Below, one piece after another: positions 41,283 to 50,141 of a DNA stretch of 64,000 bases. The DNA lies in the NCBI GenBank assembly GCA_019075865.1, contig JAGXAN010000009.1:1-64000 (forward strand), read 5' to 3'. The translations under genes were made by a program, and so were the position numbers. The first letter of the stretch is position 1. The number at the start of each line of letters is the position of its first letter. Under the pieces are notes generated by a model, which was not told where the DNA came from, searched no databases, and worked only from the letters and a program-made list of their open reading frames with translations. This DNA is from Hyphomicrobiales bacterium (GTDB lineage: Bacteria > Pseudomonadota > Alphaproteobacteria > Rhizobiales > Beijerinckiaceae).

Positions 41283-42320
41283 ATGCCGCACCCGCCGTTA
41301 CCTTTTTCAACCGATACGCTCGCCCAATGCCTGATACAGAATGTCCCGGGCTTTTCGGGCTTTCAGAGCGTCCGCAAATTCGATACCGGCCAGTCCAACC
41401 CCACCTATTTCGTTGTCGCCGACAGCGGACGCTATGCCCTGCGCATGAAACCGCCCGGCATATTGCTCAAGTCCGCCCATGCCATCGAGCGTGAATTTCG
41501 TGTGCTGCAAGCCCTTGCACAGGGGCCGGTGCCGGTGCCACCCGCCCTGTATCTGTGCGAGGACGCCAGCGTGCTCGGTGCCGCATTTTATGTGATGGCC
41601 TTTGTCGAGGGACGCATCTTCTGGGATCCAGCTTTGCCCGACGCCTCAATCGAGGAACGCAGCGCCATTTATGACGCCATGAACCGCACTTTGGTGGCTT
41701 TGCACAAAATCAACCCGGAAGACGTCGGATTGGCCGATTTTGGACGGCCGGGTTCCTATTTCGCCCGCCAGACAGCGCGCTGGAGTGACCAATACCGCGC
41801 TTCAGAAACCGGCGTCGAGCCGGACATGGATGCCCTCATCCAGTGGCTGGCAGATCATCAGCCCGCAGAGGATGGCCGCATTGCCATTGTCCATGGCGAC
41901 TGGCGCATCGACAATATGATCTTTCACCCGACCCGACCGGAAATAATTGCCATTCTCGACTGGGAACTGGCGACACTGGGCCATCCCTTTGCCGATCTCG
42001 CCTATCAGTGCATGCAATGGCGGCTGCCGCATGAGGGCAATTTTCGCGGGCTGGCCGGGGTGGATCGGGCGAAGCTTGGCATCCCCGACGAAGCCAGCTA
42101 TGTGGCCGACTATGCCCGGCGCATGGGTATTTCGGCGGTCCCAAATTGGACCTTCTGCCTCGCATTCAGCTTTTTCCGTCTCGCGGCCATTTTGCAAGGC
42201 GTAAAGAAGCGCGCGCTGAGCGGCAACGCCTCCAACCCCGAACGCGGCTTGAAAATGGGCACTGCCGTGCCGGTTCTGGCCAGAATGGCATTGCAATGCA
42301 CCACGGAAGCAGAACCATGA
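41283..42320 (+). CDS. APH-fold phosphotransferase (ACAD10/11-like)
   Basis: A 345-aa kinase-fold protein. The ATP loop resembles GQSNPTY (36-42), Lys56 fits the nucleotide lysine, the catalytic loop is HGDWRIDN (204-211) and the metal site DWELATLG (226-233). This pattern fits the ACAD10/11 group, which phosphorylates 4-hydroxyacyl-CoAs before a dehydrogenase-like step. Here its partner is an SDR, with ATGA overlap, rather than an acyl-CoA dehydrogenase. AGAGAAG precedes the ATG at 41283; another start at 41265 is possible. Confidence 0.85.
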   Translation: MPHPPLPFSTDTLAQCLIQNVPGFSGFQSVRKFDTGQSNPTYFVVADSGRYALRMKPPGILLKSAHAIEREFRVLQALAQGPVPVPPALYLCEDASVLGAAFYVMAFVEGRIFWDPALPDASIEERSAIYDAMNRTLVALHKINPEDVGLADFGRPGSYFARQTARWSDQYRASETGVEPDMDALIQWLADHQPAEDGRIAIVHGDWRIDNMIFHPTRPEIIAILDWELATLGHPFADLAYQCMQWRLPHEGNFRGLAGVDRAKLGIPDEASYVADYARRMGISAVPNWTFCLAFSFFRLAAILQGVKKRALSGNASNPERGLKMGTAVPVLARMALQCTTEAEP

Positions 42321-43090
42321 CCCATCGCTATACAGGCCTGACCGTGCTGATAACCGGCGCCGGACGCGGATTTGGTGCCCTTGCGGCCACCCGCTTTGCG
42401 ACCGAAGGTGCGCATCTGGTGCTCAATGACGTCGATGCGGACAATCTCGCCGCAACTGCCACCGCCTGCACACAGATTGGCGCGCAAGTGGTCACCGCTT
42501 CCGGCGACGTCGGCGACGAGGCGGTGCATCAAAACCTCGTCGGTCTGGCGATGGACAAATTCGGCCGCCTTGACCGCGCGCTCAACAATGCCGGAATTGC
42601 CCATAAAATTCAGCGCCTGGCGGATGTCAGTTCGCAGGAAGCGGCTGACGTCATCCGCATCGATCTGCTCGGCGTATTTTTCGCCCTGAAGCATCAATTG
42701 CCGGTTATGGCCCAACAGGGTGCCGGTGCCATTTTGAACGTCGCCTCGGTTGCGGGCCTTGTCGGCGCGCCCATGATGGCGGTTTACTCAGCAGCCAAAC
42801 ACGGCGTCATCGGCCTGACCAAATCGGTAGCCGGCGAATACGCAAGCAAAGGCGTGCGTATCAATGCGATTTGTCCCTCGTTTGCCGATACCCAGATGGT
42901 GCAGCCGTTTTTCACCGAAAGCAAACACGGTGCTGAAACGGCGCTGGCCAGATTGACCGCAATTGTGCCGCTGCGCCGCATGGCAACCCAGGACGAAATC
43001 GTCGAGGCCATGCTGTGGATGCTCAGCCCTGCCAATTCCTTCATGACCGGCCATGCTTTGGCAGTGGATGGCGGCCTCAGCGCTCTTTAA
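42317..43090 (+). CDS. SDR-family oxidoreductase
   Basis: A 257-aa classical short-chain dehydrogenase. The cofactor loop TGAGRGFG is at 13-20, Ser144, Tyr157 and Lys161 form the catalytic set (YSAAK), and NNAG is at 90-93. Asp38 after the second strand favours NAD(H). Overlap with the phosphotransferase gene suggests one pathway, possibly hydroxyacyl-CoA handling, but substrate is unknown. Confidence 0.9.
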   Translation: MTHRYTGLTVLITGAGRGFGALAATRFATEGAHLVLNDVDADNLAATATACTQIGAQVVTASGDVGDEAVHQNLVGLAMDKFGRLDRALNNAGIAHKIQRLADVSSQEAADVIRIDLLGVFFALKHQLPVMAQQGAGAILNVASVAGLVGAPMMAVYSAAKHGVIGLTKSVAGEYASKGVRINAICPSFADTQMVQPFFTESKHGAETALARLTAIVPLRRMATQDEIVEAMLWMLSPANSFMTGHALAVDGGLSAL

Positions 43091-43112
43091 GCGACCGCAC
43101 CGGCGCTTTCAG

Positions 43113-43141
43113 TTGACAAAACCGGGCGGCGCGGCCTAATT
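43113..43141 (+). promoter_or_regulatory. Sigma-70 promoter of tRNA-Ala
   Basis: TTGACA (43113-43118) and CTAATT (43136-43141) are separated by 17 bases, and the tRNA begins 10 bases after the -10 box. The perfect -35 with a GC-rich spacer is typical of alphaproteobacterial stable-RNA promoters. Confidence 0.8.
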
Positions 43142-43151
43142 TTGGGCCACT

Positions 43152-43227
43152 GGGGCTGTAGCTCATTTGGTAGAGCGCTGCAATCGCACTGCAGAGGTAG
43201 TGAGTTCGACTCTCATCAGCTCCACCA
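43152..43227 (+). tRNA. tRNA-Ala (anticodon CGC)
   Basis: A 76-nt cloverleaf: acceptor GGGGCTG pairs with CAGCTCC (one G-U pair), the D-arm is TAGCTCATTTGGTAGAGC, the anticodon loop ATCGCAC lies between CTGCA and TGCAG, the T-arm contains GTTCGAC, and CCA is encoded. CGC reads the GCG codon. Confidence 0.95.
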
Positions 43228-43536
43228 TCCGTTTTCAATATATATTTCAAACATATACGCTGGCAAGCTGGTGCGTGCGCCTCGCGCATTCGCTACATTG
43301 CACCATTGCTTGATCGTAAAAGTAATACGCTTGTTATATATTTAACTTGCAACGAAGTCATATTCGCAAAATATTTTCACCCTTCGTCATCACGGATTTG
43401 CCTGATAGTTTCGGCACTTACGTAACACGTTGTTTTTTGCCGTGGTTTGATCGAAGATTCAAAAAATGATCCTAAATCAATTCTTAATGGATTTAGATGT
43501 AATTCTTGTTTGTTATGGAATGTACAGGATTTTGGA
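43228..43536 (+). promoter_or_regulatory. AT-rich leader of the GGDEF-EAL gene
   Basis: This 309-bp gap is clearly richer in A and T than its surroundings and holds no gene. A plausible promoter is TTGATC (43310-43315), 18 bases, TTATAT (43334-43339), which would leave a leader of about 190 bases. Within the leader lie an 8-bp palindrome TTACGTAA (43418-43425) and a perfect inverted repeat CTAAATC/GATTTAG (43472-43478 and 43490-43496, 11-base spacer) about 40 bases before the start codon. An in-frame TTG at 43447 could extend the protein by 30 residues, but those residues do not look conserved. Confidence 0.5.
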
Positions 43537-45924
43537 ATGCTTATTCAGTTGACCCAATGGCTCGATAAATTTTGGCGCAAAACACTGATTGGCAAAACGA
43601 ATTTGGAATTAAACCACGAGCGTGCCTCGGAGCTTCGTGCCAAGCAAATTCACGCCGTGATCGCGCTTGGCCCCCTGATGATGCTCGCCAATCTCATCAA
43701 TGTCGCCATCATCGATTATCTGTTCTGGCATACCCGGCACCAACATTTTCTGGTCATCTGGACCCTGGTCATTGTGGGTGGCCTGACATTTTGGGGCAAA
43801 GACGCGTGGTTTGGCAATAAAAGACCGATCCGCCCGCATGTTTCGACGCGCGGCACCATGCGGGTATCACTCAATTCGCTGATCTTCGGTCTGGCTTGGG
43901 CGACGCCAATGATCTTCATGTTCCGCGACGTGAGCGAGGCCCAACGTGTGGTTCTGGCCACCGCAACCGCCGGCATGATCAGCGGCGGAGCGCTGGCGCT
44001 GACCACGGTCTGGCAGGCCGCCTTGCTCTATTCGCTGTCGCTGGAGTTACCGACCCTGGTCATTCTGGTCTCCACCGGCAACGACATGTATATCGGGTTA
44101 GCCGCGCTTTCGATCACCTTTGCCCTGATGATCGGACGCTCGGTCAATGTGCAGTCGCGCATGTTTGTCGAAAGCTTCATCACTTCGGTCAATCAGCGCG
44201 AACAAGGGCAGGTGATCAGCCTGCTTTTGAAGGAATTTGAGGAAAACAGCAGCGATTGGCTGTTTGAAGTGGACGCGCAGGGTTGCTTCGAGCGTGTCTC
44301 AGCCCGCTTCGCCAATATTCTCGGGCAACCGGCTGAGGCCATCAACGGCACCAAGGCCATGAAACTCCTGCAATCAAACCTGGCAACCGAGCAAACCCGC
44401 CGTGATACCAATCTCCTCAGGCTCAACCGGGCCTTCGAGAATAAATTGGCCTTCCGCGACATTTTGGTGCAGGTGAAGATCGGCTTGGAATGGCGTTGGT
44501 GGTCGCTGACAGCCAAGCCGATATTCGACGCCTCGGGCACTTTTACCGGATATCGCGGCGTTGGCTCGGACATAACCGCAACCAAGCGCGCCGAAGCTTC
44601 CGTGCAACACATGGCACAATATGACGCGCTCACCGGCCTGCCCAACCGCTCGTTCCTGCACGCCCGACTGGTTGAGTGCTTGAACAAATTGCGAGCCGAA
44701 GGCGCAGGCTTTGCCGTCATCAGCATGGATCTTGACCGCTTCAAAAATGTCAACGACACGCTTGGCCACCCGGTCGGGGATGCCTTGCTGGTGCAGGCAG
44801 CCCAGCGTGTCAGTGCGCTATTGCGCGATACCGACATTGTCGCGCGCTTTGGCGGCGACGAATTCGTGATCCTGCAAACCAATCTGCGCAGTTCCGCCGA
44901 CGCTGCTGCGTTGGCCGAGCGGTTGGTGAGTGCCGTCGGTGCGCCTTATGAGATCAATGGCCAGCGCATGTTGATTGGCGCCAGCGTCGGCGTGGCGCTG
45001 GCACCCGAAAACGGCGACGATGCCGATGATCTTCTGCGCAACTCGGATCTGGCGCTTTATCGCGCCAAGGCCGACGGCAAGGGCCGCTTCCGCTTCTTTG
45101 CCGCCGAAATGGATTCGGCCATGCAATCGCGTCGCCTGATCGAACTGGACTTGCGCGAAGCCATCGAAAACCAGCGCCTGGAGGTATATTTCCAGCCTTT
45201 GCTGGAGATGGAGACCGGCACCATCAGCGCCTGCGAAGCCTTGGTGCGCTGGAACCACCCGACGCGCGGTGCCATCCCCCCAAAAGATTTCATCCCTATT
45301 GCTGAAGATACCGGGCTCATCGTCGCCATCGGCCAATTCGTGCTGCTTCACGCCTGCACGATTGCCGCTGACTGGGAGCGCGATATCCGCATTTCGGTGA
45401 ATTTGTCAGCCGTCCAGTTTCGCGCCGGAAATCTCACGGAAATGGTGGCAGAGGTGCTGGCGAAAACCGGCCTGCCCGCAGCGCGCCTGGAACTGGAAAT
45501 AACCGAATCCATCCTGATCGAGGACAAGGACGAAGTTCTGGCAACGCTGAACAGCCTGCGAGATTTGGGCGTGCGTATTGCCATTGATGATTTTGGCACC
45601 GGTTATTCCTCACTGGCCTATCTGTCGAGTTTTCCCTTCGACAAAATCAAGATCGACCGATCCTTCGTTCAGGATGTTGCCTCCCGCCCGGACTCAGCCG
45701 CCATCATCCGCGCCATCACCAGCCTCGCCTCGACGCTGGGCATGTGCACTACCGCCGAGGGTGTTGAAAATCTGGACGAACTCGATTGGCTCCGCGACCA
45801 TGGCTGCAAGGAAGTTCAGGGCTACCTGTTCTCCTCGCCAGTGCCGGCCAAAGATATTGAGCTGATGTTGGGCTTGAAAGGCGCACACAAGAACATGCGC
45901 ACCCAGGCCGAGCGCGCCGCATAA
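43537..45924 (+). CDS. Membrane-bound GGDEF-EAL protein
   Basis: A 795-aa inner-membrane c-di-GMP protein. About six hydrophobic segments fill residues 35-215. A PAS-like region follows (about 235-355). The GGDEF domain has an intact RFGGDEF near 437, preceded by an RxxD inhibitory site (RDTD, five residues before GGDEF). The EAL domain has EALVRW near 566, IDDFGTGYSS, KIDRSF and AEGVE, all intact. Both cyclase and phosphodiesterase motifs look active, so the net output cannot be predicted. It has its own leader and is followed by queE after 59 bp. Confidence 0.95.
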   Translation: MLIQLTQWLDKFWRKTLIGKTNLELNHERASELRAKQIHAVIALGPLMMLANLINVAIIDYLFWHTRHQHFLVIWTLVIVGGLTFWGKDAWFGNKRPIRPHVSTRGTMRVSLNSLIFGLAWATPMIFMFRDVSEAQRVVLATATAGMISGGALALTTVWQAALLYSLSLELPTLVILVSTGNDMYIGLAALSITFALMIGRSVNVQSRMFVESFITSVNQREQGQVISLLLKEFEENSSDWLFEVDAQGCFERVSARFANILGQPAEAINGTKAMKLLQSNLATEQTRRDTNLLRLNRAFENKLAFRDILVQVKIGLEWRWWSLTAKPIFDASGTFTGYRGVGSDITATKRAEASVQHMAQYDALTGLPNRSFLHARLVECLNKLRAEGAGFAVISMDLDRFKNVNDTLGHPVGDALLVQAAQRVSALLRDTDIVARFGGDEFVILQTNLRSSADAAALAERLVSAVGAPYEINGQRMLIGASVGVALAPENGDDADDLLRNSDLALYRAKADGKGRFRFFAAEMDSAMQSRRLIELDLREAIENQRLEVYFQPLLEMETGTISACEALVRWNHPTRGAIPPKDFIPIAEDTGLIVAIGQFVLLHACTIAADWERDIRISVNLSAVQFRAGNLTEMVAEVLAKTGLPAARLELEITESILIEDKDEVLATLNSLRDLGVRIAIDDFGTGYSSLAYLSSFPFDKIKIDRSFVQDVASRPDSAAIIRAITSLASTLGMCTTAEGVENLDELDWLRDHGCKEVQGYLFSSPVPAKDIELMLGLKGAHKNMRTQAERAA

Positions 45925-45983
45925 ATTGACCCCATGCCGCTTCTCTGGCAGAACCAGCCTAAATTGGTGCTGCCGGGTAGCAA

Positions 45984-46640
45984 ATGACCTATTCTGTCAA
46001 AGAGATATTCAAGACCTTGCAAGGCGAGGGCGCGCAGGCCGGGCGTCCTTCGGTGTTCTGCCGCTTCGCCGGTTGCAACCTCTGGACCGGGCGCGAGGAA
46101 GACCGCGCCAGCGCAATCTGCCAGTTCTGCGACACCCAATTTGTCGGCACGGACGGCCAAAATGGCGGCAAATTCACCAGCGCACAGGCGCTTGCGGCCC
46201 GCATTGCCCAATTCTGGCAATCGGATCTGGCCAGCGAGGCCGGGCTGGAGGCAGGCAAGCCCTATGTGGTTTTCACCGGCGGCGAACCACTTTTGCAGCT
46301 TGACGCAGCGTTAATCGCGGCGATGAAGGCACAAGGCTTTGAAATAGCTGTCGAAACCAATGGCACTTTGCCAGCCCCTGAAGGCATAGACTGGATTTGC
46401 GTGAGCCCCAAGGCCGGGGCGCCGCTGGTGCAGACCAAGGGCCGCGAACTCAAACTCGTGTTCCCGCAACCGCAATTGCAGCCCGCTGCCTGCCTCAGCC
46501 TTGAATTTGACCATTTCTGGCTGCAGCCCATGGATGGCCCCATGCAACGCGAAAATACGGCTTTGGCCGTCGCCTATTGCCTGTCACACCCAAAATGGCG
46601 ATTAAGCGTGCAAACGCACAAATTCATCGGAATAGACTAA
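45984..46640 (+). CDS. queE: 7-carboxy-7-deazaguanine synthase QueE
   Basis: A 218-aa radical SAM enzyme of the queuosine precursor pathway. Its cluster-binding motif is the Cx14Cx2C form typical of this family (Cys31, Cys46, Cys49). FTGGEPLLQ (SAM contact) and VSPKAGAP are also present. The substrate comes from QueD, encoded 2 bp downstream. Confidence 0.93.
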   Translation: MTYSVKEIFKTLQGEGAQAGRPSVFCRFAGCNLWTGREEDRASAICQFCDTQFVGTDGQNGGKFTSAQALAARIAQFWQSDLASEAGLEAGKPYVVFTGGEPLLQLDAALIAAMKAQGFEIAVETNGTLPAPEGIDWICVSPKAGAPLVQTKGRELKLVFPQPQLQPAACLSLEFDHFWLQPMDGPMQRENTALAVAYCLSHPKWRLSVQTHKFIGID

Positions 46641-46642
46641 AC

Positions 46643-47017
46643 ATGTTCGAACTCTCCAAGCAATTCTGGTTTGAAGCGGCCCATACGCTCAACCGCACCA
46701 TCAATGCGGAACCGAGCCGGCGCGTGCACGGCCATTCCTATCGCGCAATTGTCACCATTCGCGGTGACGCGGATGGTGAGGACGGCATGGTCATGGATCT
46801 CGACTATCTGGCTTTGGCGCTGGAGGATATCCGCAACCAGCTCGATCACCAGATGCTGGACGATATCAAGGAACTGGGCCCGGCGACCGTGGAAAACCTC
46901 TGCGCCTTCATCTGGCGCGCCCTGGCCCCACGCTTGCCCACCATTTGCCGGATTGCCATCCATCGCGATGCCAGCGGCGACGTCTGCACCTATTACGGCC
47001 CGCGCAAGAGCTGCTAG
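46643..47017 (+). CDS. queD: QueD-like 6-pyruvoyl-tetrahydropterin synthase homologue lacking the catalytic Cys
   Basis: A 124-aa T-fold protein. Zinc histidines His14 (FEAAHTL), His29 and His31 (HGHSY) are kept, and Asp-His appears in QLDHQML. The residue four before HGH, the catalytic Cys of QueD, is Ser25 here: the spacing His-11-Cys-4-His is exact, so the alignment is firm. The late ET motif is also replaced (IHRD). It is directly downstream of queE, which strongly suggests the queuosine pathway, but the chemistry may differ from E. coli QueD or require another enzyme. queC and folE are not in the window. Confidence 0.8.
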   Translation: MFELSKQFWFEAAHTLNRTINAEPSRRVHGHSYRAIVTIRGDADGEDGMVMDLDYLALALEDIRNQLDHQMLDDIKELGPATVENLCAFIWRALAPRLPTICRIAIHRDASGDVCTYYGPRKSC

Positions 47018-47032
47018 GCCGGAATGGGCGGT

Positions 47033-47770
47033 TCAGGCACCGCGCCCGCTATAGGGAGCCAACGCCGCCCGCAGCCGCGGCACCGCCCGCTCAACGGAAG
47101 TCTTTTGCGCGACCGGCCGATATAACAATTTGGTCGCCTCCACGATCAACACCCCCGCCCCCGGCAGCGTGAACCGATGGCCAAGACTCTCGAACATCGG
47201 CCACATCCGCAAAAACAGCCGCCAATCAGACGGTGGCATATACAGCGCCTCGGCCTGGTTGAGCGGTGAAAACAGGCTCTCGCGCAATACCTGACGGAGT
47301 TGCCCGCGCGAAAACGGCTGGCCATTGCCAAACGGCGTCGTGTCAAACCGCGCCCATAGCCCGCGACGATTGGGCACAATGACGATCAGACGCCCGCCAG
47401 GGGTCAATACCCGCCAGATTTCCGTGAGCAATTCACGCGGGTTCTGGCTGGTTTCCAGCGCATGCACCAGCATCAGCCGGTCAATCGAAGCGTCAGGCAA
47501 TGGCAGCATTTGTGCTTCCACCAGCGCCGTGCATCCGAGGCCCGCTGTTGGCCCGTTCATCACGCCCATTTCAGCGGGCATGAAACTCATTGTGCGTAGG
47601 GCGTTCTTGGAAAAGCCGTCGAGAAACGGCGTCGCATAGCCAATCCCCAGCACCGACAAGCCGGCGCAATTGGGCCAGCGCGCCTGCACGATCCGCACAA
47701 TATAGCGCTGCGCAATCAGGCCGAGCCTCGAAGCATAAAAAGTGCGAAGATCATCAATATCAGGGATCAT
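47033..47770 (-). CDS. Class I SAM-dependent methyltransferase
   Basis: A 245-aa methyltransferase of the type-11 group. The nucleotide-binding strand is SVLGIGYATPFL, the acidic end is near ALVEAQMLPLPDASID, and post-motif LTPGGRLIVIVPNRRG is clear. Substrate unknown. It is divergent from gloB; the pairing of such a methyltransferase with gloB is common in Rhizobiales. Confidence 0.85.
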   Translation of the reverse strand: MIPDIDDLRTFYASRLGLIAQRYIVRIVQARWPNCAGLSVLGIGYATPFLDGFSKNALRTMSFMPAEMGVMNGPTAGLGCTALVEAQMLPLPDASIDRLMLVHALETSQNPRELLTEIWRVLTPGGRLIVIVPNRRGLWARFDTTPFGNGQPFSRGQLRQVLRESLFSPLNQAEALYMPPSDWRLFLRMWPMFESLGHRFTLPGAGVLIVEATKLLYRPVAQKTSVERAVPRLRAALAPYSGRGA

Positions 47771-47898
47771 AATCTTGAAGTTTCCCTATTTTACAGCTTT
47801 CGTCCAGCAGGCATTGTAACGAAGATTGCTTGCCGGAGTTCAGCATCTGGCCTATGCACGGGACAATATCGGCAGTGCCACAGCTTAGCGAGGCGAAA

Positions 47899-48681
47899 AT
47901 GACGCTTGAAATCTACCAATTCCCCTGCCTTTCCGACAATTATGGCGTGCTGGTGCACGACGGCGTCAGCGGTGCAACGATCAGCATCGACGCCCCCGAC
48001 GCGGCACCCATACTCGCGGCGCTTTCCGCGAAAAACTGGAAATTGACCGATATCTGGGTTACCCATCATCACATGGACCACGTTCAGGGCATTCCGGCGC
48101 TAAAAGCGCAATTTCCAAAAGTGCAGGTCACCGCCCCCGCAAGCGAGGCCAGTCGCATCACCGCCCTTGACATACCCGTTGATCGGCAGGTCAAGGAAGG
48201 CGACATCCTATATCTAGGTGCGAGCGAAGCCAACATTATTGCCACGCCAGGCCACACCGCCGGCCACATCGTCTATTATTTTGCGGATGAGGATCTGCTG
48301 TTTGCCGGTGATACGCTTTTTGCCATGGGCTGCGGCCGCGTTCTCGAGACTTCCGCCGCCGTCATGTGGGATTCACTGTGCAAACTCGCCGCCTTGCCCG
48401 AGCAGACGCAGGTCTATTGCGGCCATGAATATACGCTGGCCAACGCCCGCTTTGCCCTCACCATCGAGCCGGGCAACACATTGTTGCAAGACCGCGCAGC
48501 GCAGGTCACGCAATTGCGGCAAGATGGCCACCCGACGCTGCCCACCACCATCGGCCTCGAATTGGCCACCAACCCTTTCCTGCGGGCTGAGGAGCCGAGC
48601 GTGCAAAAGGGTGTAGGCCTGCACGACGCGGATGCGGCGATTGTTTTTGCCGAGATCCGCGAGCGCAAAAACCGCGCCTGA
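47899..48681 (+). CDS. gloB: Hydroxyacylglutathione hydrolase (glyoxalase II)
   Basis: A 260-aa metallo-beta-lactamase-fold enzyme that hydrolyses S-D-lactoylglutathione. The metal motif THHHMDH lies at 55-61 (His56, His58, Asp60, His61), with later ligands in TPGHTAGH, FAGDTLF and CGHEYT. The C-terminal substrate domain is complete. An in-frame upstream start is less likely, since MTLEIYQFPCLSDNYGVL is the typical N-terminus. Confidence 0.95.
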   Translation: MTLEIYQFPCLSDNYGVLVHDGVSGATISIDAPDAAPILAALSAKNWKLTDIWVTHHHMDHVQGIPALKAQFPKVQVTAPASEASRITALDIPVDRQVKEGDILYLGASEANIIATPGHTAGHIVYYFADEDLLFAGDTLFAMGCGRVLETSAAVMWDSLCKLAALPEQTQVYCGHEYTLANARFALTIEPGNTLLQDRAAQVTQLRQDGHPTLPTTIGLELATNPFLRAEEPSVQKGVGLHDADAAIVFAEIRERKNRA

Positions 48682-48685
48682 GAAA

Positions 48686-49546
48686 TTAAAGCCGCAGCGC
48701 GCGGATGGCATTTTGCTTGAGGATCAGGTCGCGCACTTCCGGCCGGAATGGGCTGTCCGCAAATTCTTTCATCCAGCGATCTGGCGCAATCAGCGGGTAA
48801 TCTGAGCCAAACAGCATTTTGTCCTTCAATTGCGTATTGGCAAAATGCACCAGTTGCGGCGGAAAATATTTCGGTGACCAACCCGAAAGATCAATGAAAA
48901 CATTCGGTTTGTGCAAGCATACCGAAAGTGCCTCATCCTGCCAGGGCCAGGAGGGGTGGGCAATGATGATGGTCATGTCCGGGAAATCGACCGCCACATC
49001 GTCAATATGGATCGGGTTGGAATATTTCAGCCGCAACCCGCCACCGCCCGGCATACCGGTGCCAATGCCCGAATGACCGCTATGAAAGATCGCCGGCAAT
49101 TTATGCTCGGCAATCACCTCATAAAGCTGATAGGCGAGCCGGTCATTGGGGAAAAAACCCTGAACAGTGGGGTGGAACTTGAACCCCTTGATGATGCCAT
49201 CACGGATCAAGGCCTTGGCCTCATTGACACCCATACGGCCCTTGTGCGGATCAATGCTGGCAAAGGCCATCATGATGTCGCTGTTTTTTGCCGCCGCCTC
49301 GGCCACTTCGGTATTTTCAATGCGGCGCGCACCGATTTGATATTCGCTATCCACGGTGAACATGATCAGCCCGATCTTGCGCTCGCGATAATATTCGATG
49401 GTTTGCGCAATGGTCGGCCTTTTGCCAATCTTGAAATATTTGGACGCGGCCTCATCATAGGGCGCCCAAACATCGTCATGTGGTTGACGGCAGGACACTT
49501 CGGCGTGGGTGTGCACGTCGATGGCGATAAGATCATCGGTTTTCAT
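48686..49546 (-). CDS. Amidohydrolase-2 family protein
   Basis: A 286-aa TIM-barrel metal-dependent hydrolase. The HxH metal site is in IDVHTHAEV, later ligands in FHSGHSG and IIAHPSWPWQDE, and the C-terminal Asp in LFGSDYPLI. The layout is close to decarboxylase-type amidohydrolases (for example gamma-resorcylate or ACMSD relatives) rather than hydrolases. Substrate unknown. It converges with gloB, 4 bp apart. Confidence 0.85.
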   Translation of the reverse strand: MKTDDLIAIDVHTHAEVSCRQPHDDVWAPYDEAASKYFKIGKRPTIAQTIEYYRERKIGLIMFTVDSEYQIGARRIENTEVAEAAAKNSDIMMAFASIDPHKGRMGVNEAKALIRDGIIKGFKFHPTVQGFFPNDRLAYQLYEVIAEHKLPAIFHSGHSGIGTGMPGGGGLRLKYSNPIHIDDVAVDFPDMTIIIAHPSWPWQDEALSVCLHKPNVFIDLSGWSPKYFPPQLVHFANTQLKDKMLFGSDYPLIAPDRWMKEFADSPFRPEVRDLILKQNAIRALRL

Positions 49547-49634
49547 GGTCCGGTCTCCGTCAGTGGCTCAAATTCCGCCGCCGACAATGACCAAAAACCG
49601 GGCGCCTCGCAACGTCAATTATCGGCCATGCGGT

Positions 49635-50141
49635 TCAGCGCGCCAGATGCGCGAAATCGCGAACGACGTTTTCATAAACCTCTCGCTTGAACGGAATGAT
49701 CAAGTTTGGCAGATTTTCCATCCGCTCCCATCGCCAGGCGTCAAATTCCGGCTTCTGTCCCCCGGCGGGCGCGTCTATGTTGATTTCGCTTTCGGGCCCG
49801 TCAAAGCGAAACGCGAACCACTTCTGCCTTTGCCCCTGAAACCGTCCACGCCAGGCCTTTTGATAAATATCGATGGGCAGATCATATTTGTACCAGGCCG
49901 GCGCTTCGGCGAGCAAAGTGGCGCTGCCGACATTGGTTTCTTCCAGCAATTCACGCTTGGCCGCCGCCAAGGGCTTTTCGCCCTCATCAATACCGCCCTG
50001 CGGCATTTGCCACTCATATCCGGGTGCCACATGCTCCACCTGGCGACGGTTCTTTCGTCGCCCGACAAACACCAGACCGGCATGGTTCAGCAACATCACG
50101 CCAACGCAGGCTCGATAAATGGGGGTTGGCTTGTCACTCAT
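49635..50141 (-). CDS. rppH: RNA pyrophosphohydrolase RppH
   Basis: A 168-aa Nudix enzyme that removes pyrophosphate from 5'-triphosphate RNA and starts decay. The Nudix box [20 protein letters not shown] is complete. The start [16 protein letters not shown] and WQMPQGGID are typical of alphaproteobacterial RppH/IalA. ATGA overlaps the end of the polysaccharide deacetylase gene. Confidence 0.96.
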   Translation of the reverse strand: MSDKPTPIYRACVGVMLLNHAGLVFVGRRKNRRQVEHVAPGYEWQMPQGGIDEGEKPLAAAKRELLEETNVGSATLLAEAPAWYKYDLPIDIYQKAWRGRFQGQRQKWFAFRFDGPESEINIDAPAGGQKPEFDAWRWERMENLPNLIIPFKREVYENVVRDFAHLAR

